Of a stretch of DNA of 64,000 nt, positions 57,116-64,000 are shown in pieces. Numbering within the stretch: position 1 is the stretch's first letter; each line of letters starts with the position of its first letter. The DNA is from Cynocephalus volans (lineage: Eukaryota; Chordata; Mammalia; Dermoptera; Cynocephalidae): NCBI RefSeq assembly GCF_027409185.1, contig NC_084462.1, positions 16,777,577 to 16,841,576 of the forward strand, written 5' to 3'. A model generated the notes under the pieces. The model searched no databases. It was given only the letters and a program-made list of their open reading frames with translations, and was not told where the DNA came from. A program made the position numbers and the translations under genes.

Positions 57116-57250
57116 AGCCTCAGCTTCCTCATCTGGGAAACAGGTTTAGGGCCCCTAGCTCACTGGCTGATGTAAGAATAAAGATCATGAAGACAGCACA
57201 CTCAGCTCTATGTTGTGCAGAGTAAGCATGCAGTAAACAGCAGTACTTTT
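57116..57250 (+). mobile_element. MIR SINE fossil
   Basis: AGCCTCAGCTTCCTCATCTGGGAAACAGG and GTGCAGAGTAAGCATGCAGTAAACAG match the MIR 3' part. Confidence 0.75.
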
Positions 57251-59315
57251 TCAGTTAGGACTGATTTTTCCCAATTAAGTGATCCACACTAACAAGAATT
57301 TGTTTCCCCAGCCCACCACCACCTGAGGGTGGAGGTGGTTTTCAGGAGTACTGAGGGAGTGGAATCAGGGTTAGAATTCCAAACTCACACATGAATGGAA
57401 CTGTAAGAGGAGGTGCTGTGGAGTCTGTGACACTGAGCAGTCTGTGACACCAGCTGCCAACACCTAATGCTTATTGGGAGGTACCCTGTACCCTGTGCCC
57501 TTCCCCACAAAGCCAAGCCCAGCTTGCCTGGCCTGAGCTCCACTGGCCACAGCAGGTCCCATTTGCATACAATCAGCCACCTCTGTGCCCTGCAGCAGGG
57601 ATGTACAGTTCTTGCTCTCTGGGGGTGACAGGGAGGGTCTTCTCCACAGTAGGCTGGAGGAAAAGGGGGCTGGCCATGTGGCTTGGGTTTGGGTCAGTGG
57701 TCACTTTCTAGTCTCCTACCAGGTCAGATGTTCTGGGCCCTGTGGGAGGCTCTGCCTCTTGCTTGGCACATCACTCCAGAGCAAACTGCCTTGCCTGCCC
57801 ATTGCCATGGCCTGGGGAGTAGGCTTGGCTCTTGGGCCAGCTGCCCACAGGAGAGGCTGGAATCCAGGTGGGGAACCAGCCTGCTGGCTGACAAACCACC
57901 ATGCTTTTGCAGTCTTTCCAAAGGCTCCAAAACCTGAACATCTTGGGGAATTTGAGGCAGCTCCACAGGCCCACAGAGATGTTTTTACCTAAGGCAAAGA
58001 GTAAATTTCTAACTGTTTAAACAGGTGGATGATGGATGTACAGGTTTGGGAGGAGCTCTATCTCAGATTTGGTCTAAATAGTCTTCATGTCCTTTCCTAT
58101 CCCTGAACTTCTGAAGCCTTGTCCCAGGGCAGTATTCTCCTAAATCCTAAGAGGAGAGATGGTGGGGTGGTCATGTTAACAGGACTGTAGTGCAGGTTTG
58201 GAGGCCAGAAGAAAGGCTCACAACCCCAGTCTGTCCCAGTGGCATATAAGGCCTCCTTCCAGAGGGCATGAGCTGACCCTGCCTGGGGACTCATGGTCTG
58301 ATGGCACGCCAGAGCATCAGGTCTTCAAGTATGGCCCAGTTGCAGGCTTTGCCTTGCACCTACACTACTGCCCTGTGAGCACATATGTATGTGTATGTGT
58401 GTGCACATGTGTGCATGCACGTGCACACATGCATGTTTATTTAGGACAGTGCTGGGGTCCACACTCCCCACTGCTGCCTGCAGTAGATACTTAGAAATTC
58501 TTTATCATAATATTGATGCAGCCTCTGAATCCTTCTCAACACAGTGCTCTAGAAAGCCACCACCAACCAACTAGCATTGACAGACAAGATAAAACCACTG
58601 ACCAGCCTTTCACTATAGCCAGAAAATATAAAAGGGCTTCAGCCTTCTGTCCCCACTCTCTGAACCTGTCAGCAAAGGGAGCACATGCACTGTCTCCCCT
58701 TACGCTCTGAAGGTAACCATCAGAGACAATTCAGATGGAAACAAGGGTCAGTTCTCGGCTTCTTATAGCTCAGGAGGTGGGGGGAAAGGTTGGCACAGGT
58801 CACTTTCTCCCACACCTCAAAGCCTCAGGACTGGCCTACTCAGGTATACCCAGGGCCAGGGCACAGCCATCAGCTCCGGCCCACATACCTCCAGCTCCCC
58901 CCTACCCCCCAATCAGGCATGGACTATGGACCCTGCCTGGGAATCAATCCTCAAATACCCACTGGAAAAGGAGCTCAAGTGGTGAAAGACCACTCCCCTT
59001 TATACTGCTGCATGTCCAGTACCTGCAACAGGGCCCAGCATGCAGCAGGCACTCCTTACAGGCAGGTGGGTGGTGAGCACACAGATCTTTTTCTCATCGG
59101 TCCCCCATTCCCACTGCAATGTCAGAACCCTTCCCCAAACCTGGGTCTGACACTTTTTTCACCTGACTTCTTGTCCAGTACCAGAGGCCTGCCCCCTCCA
59201 GCCTGCCCTCACCTGCTCCTCCCTGAAACCTGTTTTCTGCTCTCAGCAGCTCACACTTCTCTGTGCACCGGGCACACTTGTGCTACTGAATATCGGCACA
59301 CATGGTCCTGCTGCT
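57251..59315. other. Unique non-coding DNA with a short TG-rich run
   Basis: A TG/CA-rich run lies at 58384-58436. The 242-codon plus frame at 58790-59518 overlaps an L2 fossil at its end and has the Pro/Ser/Cys-rich composition of chance frames in GC-rich DNA, so it is not called as a gene. Confidence 0.5.
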
Positions 59316-59319
59316 GGAA

Positions 59320-59485
59320 ATATCCTCCCTCACCCAGCTGGACAAACCTGTGTCCACCTGTGAGCCCCAGCTCCAAGTCGTCTCCTTCACAGAGCATTCC
59401 TAGACTGCTCTGTGCTCCTGTTATGTCTGGGAGATATTTCTACACAGTGTTCACATTGAGCTGTACAAGTATCTGTTCCTCTCAG
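59320..59485 (+). mobile_element. L2 fragment
   Basis: GAGCCCCAGCTCCAAGTCGTCTCCTTCACAGAGCATTCCTAGACTGCTC and TGCTCCTGTTATG...ATATTTCTACACAGTGTTCACATTG follow the L2 3' region. Confidence 0.65.
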
Positions 59486-59489
59486 CAGC

Positions 59490-62400
59490 AGCAGTGTCAT
59501 AAATATAAAGTAAAATAACCATAGCAGCTAAGGGGTCCTGTGGTGCTATAGGTCTTACTGCATTGATAGAGCAATGTCCCCTTCTCAATATGGGGTGCAA
59601 AGACAGCTGAGACCCAGTCCTCACCTCAGTGAGTAGACAATCTAGAGGTATGAACAAGGGACTCTGAAGGCCATACAGGGCAGGGGAGCCAGGCAATCAC
59701 TATGTGTTTGCAGAATAGTCTGGATGAAGGAAATTAACATCTCTGGTTGGTGGGGGATGGATGTCGCCAAGGCCGCTCCCGCAAGCCTTGCCCTGGAGCA
59801 GCTGCACTTCAAGGGTGGCAGGTGTGGCTCTGGGGGTCCTGGTGGGCCAGGAGGGCCTGGCTGACAGCCTAGGTGCCCGCCGGCTGCTGTAGCTGCCAGA
59901 GCATGCTGCTGCTGCTGCCAAGAGGCACATCACTGGTCCTGGGGTAAAAATATCCCTATGAATGACACAACTTTCAGAAAGTTAAATCTCTCCAGTCACT
60001 GTGATGTGAAGGGGTGAGGACGAACTTTCCTTGGCTTCGCTTCTCATCCCTCTGAAACGGCTGCATCTGATGAACAGCAGAGGCAGGCCCGATGGGGCTG
60101 AAGCCAACGCAGCACTTCTCACAAAAACAGACTAGAAGTTATTCACAGCCCGGCTGGTGCTGGGAACAGGAATTTGTTGTTTTATACCAAGTTCAGACAC
60201 ATCTAGAAGCTTCTGTCCTGACTTTTCAAGCATAGATGAAGGAAGTGAGTGCAGCTATGAGCAGTACCCGCCACCCTTCTGTAGCCTGGCCTTGCCTGAC
60301 AGGTTGGGAGCACCTTAGGATGAGAGCAGAGCATCTGCATCATTCGCTACACAGAATCGACTTTTCTCGGGAGCCTTCCAGGCCAAGTGCTTTGATGACT
60401 ACTGGATTTCTGTCTGGTTCTCAGCTCGGACAAGCTGGCTGGTGTCAGACGAGGCAGATAAGTGGCTGAGCTTAGGCTGTGCTCACGTGGCCCTTGGCGG
60501 CATCTTCCCGAGGATGGGATCTGGAAGGGGTGAGGATGTCAAGAGGGCTTTGAGTCCAAAGGTGACTTGACTACCAGAAGCCACATTTACTCTGCTTTGT
60601 CGACTCCTCAAGTGTACACGAAATCAGAGTACTACTGAGAAACCTATTGAGGATTCTTAAGGGGCCAGTCCAACCTTCTCTGACATTCAAGAAGAGCAGA
60701 CAAGGCTTCTGTCTCAGGAGCAGAACTCTGGCTGTGACACCAGCAGCACCCATCCTGCTGTGAGCTCTGTGCTTCAGTGTCCTCACCTGTGAAATGGAGG
60801 GATCTCACCCATTGTTTTGGACAAGTGACTCTGCCCTTGTGTGAGATTCCTCATTCTGAGTTGGGATTACCATTCCTGCTGAGAATCACAGGTTCTCCCA
60901 GCTAAGGACATGAAGAGCCAGGCACAATCATGTCCTCATGATTCTTCCCAGCTGTCCCTAGGTCCTTCCTGTTTGCTCACATTTCTGCCACTATCTTTGT
61001 GCAGACCACCCCACTCATACCTCTGGAGTCGGTATCATCTGCAAATTGCCTTGTTTTTCATCTTTGGCAGAGCTAAAAATCTGATCATGAAAGAGAATTT
61101 TCTTTTTTCTTTTTTAATTAGTACTTGGTAATATCACCAAGCTGTGAGTTTATGGCTTTGTAGATCTTGTGTTTTTGACACTAATTACTCACAAAGGCTT
61201 TTTAAGCTGCATTTCAACTCTGCAACTGCCATGACAGTAATTACGCAAGAGAGGAAGCAGCAACAGATTTCACATTTCACATACAGTCCTTCCCACCTGT
61301 AGTCTTAGCTTCCGCTTGGCTGGAGACCCTGTGGCCATGTGGAAACCCAGCAGCTCCTGAGGCTGCAGCCTGGAGGCCTGAGGTGGGCCCACCCCTGGAT
61401 TCCAGCCCACAGCTATCACGGCCAGGCTCTGCTCTCCACTCAGGATCTGAACCAGACCCTCGACTCAAACTTTATGTTCCACCAAGCACTCCTTCCTGTG
61501 TGTTCCTGCCTGAGACTCCACCATCCTGGAGAGCTCAATGCCTCCCATCCCAGGCCTGTTCCATCACTAGCTGAGTACCTTCTGGAGCACAGAGAAGCCT
61601 ACATCCTCTGCACAGGGCAGATCTGCCGCACTTCTTTAGGTTCCCTTTCCCAAGTGAAGCCTTCAGTCATTGGGACTCAGGACATTGTTTGGGCTGTGTC
61701 CTGGAGGGCAGGACAGGGTCTCTGAGTGTGCACATATGGGAGATGGCTGGTAGTGAATCTGAGATGCCAAGGGAAGAAAGTCTTTGAACCACTGGTCCAA
61801 AGCTAGGCTCCAGCACAGGCTTCTAGCAGTCTGCATTGGGGTAGCACTTGGAGTTTCCCATCATGTGTTCCTTCAGCATATACAGAGACCCTCTGAGAGC
61901 CTCCTAGAGGGCGAAAACAAGAAGAGTAGGATTTGGTGATTCTCTATCAAGACCACACTTGAATCATTAATCACAAAACTTCAAGATCCTTTGCAATCGG
62001 GGTCTGGATGCTTCTAGATGTCCACTTTCCTCTTAAAGCTAGCTGCTTTCATCTGGAACTTTGTAGGGTGATGCTTTTTTTGGTCTTCTATCTTCCTGGA
62101 CCTTATAGGTTCTTTAATTGGTGACAAATCAACTAAAGTGAGTGAGGTTCTCCCTTCCTGTTTTCAAGACTCAGGCAAAGCTGACCCAGGGGACCTCCTG
62201 CAGGGCAGAGGTCTAACACAAAGGCTAAACTTGGGGAAGGGGCTCAGGTAGGGGTCTGAGTCTCCTGCCCTGTCATCCAGCACCTCATCAAGGGCACCTG
62301 ATGTGTCCCAGTGAAGGGACAGGTTTTATTAGCTTGCCCATCTCTGGTTGTGCTGAGGGCTTCCTTAAATACAATTAGTTAGTCACAGTTTAATGTTCTT

Positions 62401-63080
62401 TACTGCAATGCTATTTTAAGACGCAATTAAAACATCTCACTGCCAAAGTGCATGGTTCCTACTGGGAGTTTTTTTTCTTCCTAATATGAAGGAGTCAAAA
62501 ACAAAGACCAGGGAGGAGACTGGGCTCAAGACTCATTTCTGAAATGGCAGGCTTTGTCCCTGGCTCAGTCCTCCTGGAGAGAGAATGCCAAGGAGACCCT
62601 GCTTTAGGAAGAAGCCCATGGGTGGACCACCTGAGATGCTAAGTCATTTCCCACCAGAGAGAGTGGCCTTGGCAATGATGAAATAAGCATCGACTCCAGC
62701 AGGTTTCAGTGAAGTTAAAACCTCGCTTCAGTCTTCAGCCTCCAAATTTCTGCCAACTTCAGTGGAGAGGGACACTTGGCAAGTTTGGTTTTCCACAAGG
62801 GTATTAGCACACGCCCTTCACAGGAGTGGGGCGCTGGGAGGCAGCAAGCAGAGCCTGCTGCTGGAATGTTCCTGCAAATTAGCGTGATTTCGCTATGATT
62901 AAAAAGTAATTTAAAGAACACCAAAAAACAGCAACCACAGATGCGTCCTGGCGGGTGTGGCTGAGCCTTGCACAGGCTAACCCTGCTCAAGCCGCATCCT
63001 GTGGCAGGGCCGCGTGCGCCACAGTGGCCAGGCCGGGGGCTGTTGGAACTCCCCAAGGATGCAGCAAGTGCAAATACTTT
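59490..63080. other. Unique DNA with AT-rich blocks and a MIR
   Basis: A MIR-like 3' half is at about 60760-60830 (GCTTCAGTGTCCTCACCTGTGAAATGGAGGGATC). AT-rich non-repetitive blocks with ATTA cores occur at 61080-61260, 62350-62450 and 62870-62935. No exon supported before 63088. Confidence 0.45.
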
Positions 63081-63087
63081 TCCACAG

Positions 63088-63195
63088 GCTCCTCTGCCAT
63101 TCCCACTCTGAGACCCGTGAGGAGAAGCTGGCAGTTGATGAAGAGTCTAGTAGCCTTCTAATGCGACAGGCTCTCCACCCAAACCTCATGCTCTG
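63088..63195 (+). CDS. Candidate 108-base coding exon
   Basis: The exon is preceded by AATACTTTTCCACAG (acceptor) and followed by GTAAGC (donor). Its length is a multiple of three and it is open in the phase that starts with one base completing a codon. The translation is hydrophilic with SETREEKLAVDEESSSLLMR, not Pro/Gly-rich like chance frames here. I recognise no family. Neighbouring exons are not identified, so it could equally be a non-coding RNA exon or chance. Confidence 0.35.
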
Positions 63196-63199
63196 GTAA

Positions 63200-64000
63200 G
63201 CGTTCCTGCTGGACACGGAGCTCCGGCTGCTGAGAGCAGTGCAGCGTCATCAGGAGGGAGCCCAGCTGCATGATGGGCCCTGTGTCAGGACAGCGGGAGA
63301 ACCAGGGAGAGATGGTGCCCAGCGGAGACCCTGAGATGCGAGGCCTGGGATTTGGCTGGCATTAGAGATCCCACTCTCCACAGCACATTATGCAAGTAAG
63401 GGTGGGCCCAGGGAGAGGGGCTGGGGGGCTAGAGGGCGGAGGGCAGGGGCAGGCAGGGGCTAGCATGTGGGGTTGGCAGAGGGAGGCGCTCCTGAGGCTG
63501 CCGCATGCCAATACCTTCCCTAATAGGGCCCAGCCCTCACCCTGAAAAATGACCTGGTGTGACTCAGCACGCACTGGGCTCTGTGCAGAGAGGGTGCCCA
63601 CAGCTGACCCCATCTGATTCTTTCAATGCTTCTGAAGGGGGGAGGTTGAGAGTGTGGGCTGAGCTCACAGAGTGGGACCACGTCCTCACAGTGTGGCTGT
63701 GTACAGGCTGCTCCACCTCCTGAGCTGTCCTCCTGTCCTGCATGCCTGCCATCAGGACTGTGGTACGGCCAGCTAATGGTCTTTGTGCCCCCATCAAGAG
63801 CATGTGGGCAGGATGGGGGGGGAGGACAGGAAGACAGGGTACCCAGGACTCCTCAACTCACACAGGGCATAGGGTCTGTGGCAGCCGAACTGACCGCAGT
63901 GGAGAAAGGAAAGCAAAGGGGCCTCCTCTTCCCTTGTGGGCGATTCCTCATAGCTGCCTAATGCCTGGCACAGCATGCTTGTCTTGGAGGTCAGGAGGCC
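63200..64000. other. Unique GC-rich DNA to the window end
   Basis: No supported feature. Short G-rich tracts such as GGGAGAGGGGCTGGGGGG (about 63411-63428) could form quadruplexes. Confidence 0.5.

Noticed and set aside
58790-59518. 242-codon open frame on the plus strand
   Set aside because: Pro/Ser/Cys-rich composition, overlap with an L2 fragment, no splice sites or family resemblance; a chance frame in GC-rich DNA.
1-64000. CRISPR arrays, operons, phage or plasmid functions
   Set aside because: No regularly spaced repeat-spacer arrays or bacterial gene organisation; all evidence is mammalian.

Overview
This is a mammalian nuclear genomic window dominated by retroelements. No bacterial-type operon, CRISPR array or complete protein-coding gene is visible. 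The left half (about 1-30 kb) is AT-rich and made largely of nested LINE-1 (L1) fragments, ERV-L/MaLR LTRs (MST- and MLT1-like), two class I endogenous retroviruses and five tRNA-derived SINEs. The right half (about 31-64 kb) is mostly GC-richer unique sequence. It carries old MIR/L2/L1 fossils, AT-rich islands that look like conserved non-coding elements, and a few exon-like segments.

Organism: there are no Alu, B1/B2, carnivore, artiodactyl or equid SINEs. The SINEs instead derive from a tRNA resembling tRNA-Ile, as a monomer, a dimer and a GC-rich variant, each with a poly(A) tail and long target-site duplications. Together with several MST-type MaLR LTRs this best fits a euarchontan outside the primates, most likely a colugo (Dermoptera, CYN-type SINEs). 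A rhinolophoid bat is an alternative I cannot exclude without a repeat library.

Layout. 1-1554: 5' end of a class I ERV on the minus strand (LTR, tRNA-Phe-like primer binding site, tandem-repeat leader, start of gag), cut by the window edge. 1.6-6.3 kb: old antisense L1, SINEs, MER5-like DNA transposon fossils, one MST LTR. 6.36-14.0 kb: an L1 split by a second class I ERV (6975-13662, minus). That ERV lacks 5' U3 and 3' U5, ends in an A-rich tail, and is flanked by a roughly 11-bp duplication, so it looks like an L1-mobilised copy of a spliced or deleted retroviral RNA. 14-25.6 kb: L1 pieces, SINEs, two MST LTRs. 25.6-34 kb: unique DNA with MaLR LTRs, a mariner-type MITE, a solo LTR and TG/CA-rich minisatellites. 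34-64 kb: unique DNA with the 3' terminal exon of a minus-strand gene (coding end 38812-38970, poly(A) signal near 38320), a possible 21-nt upstream exon (40646-40666), a possible plus-strand 108-nt exon (63088-63195), and further L1/MIR/L2/MaLR fossils.

The most notable object is the processed ERV at 6975-13662. Exon calls rest on splice sites and open frame only. Repeat family names are from recalled consensus patterns, not a database search, and most repeat boundaries are approximate.
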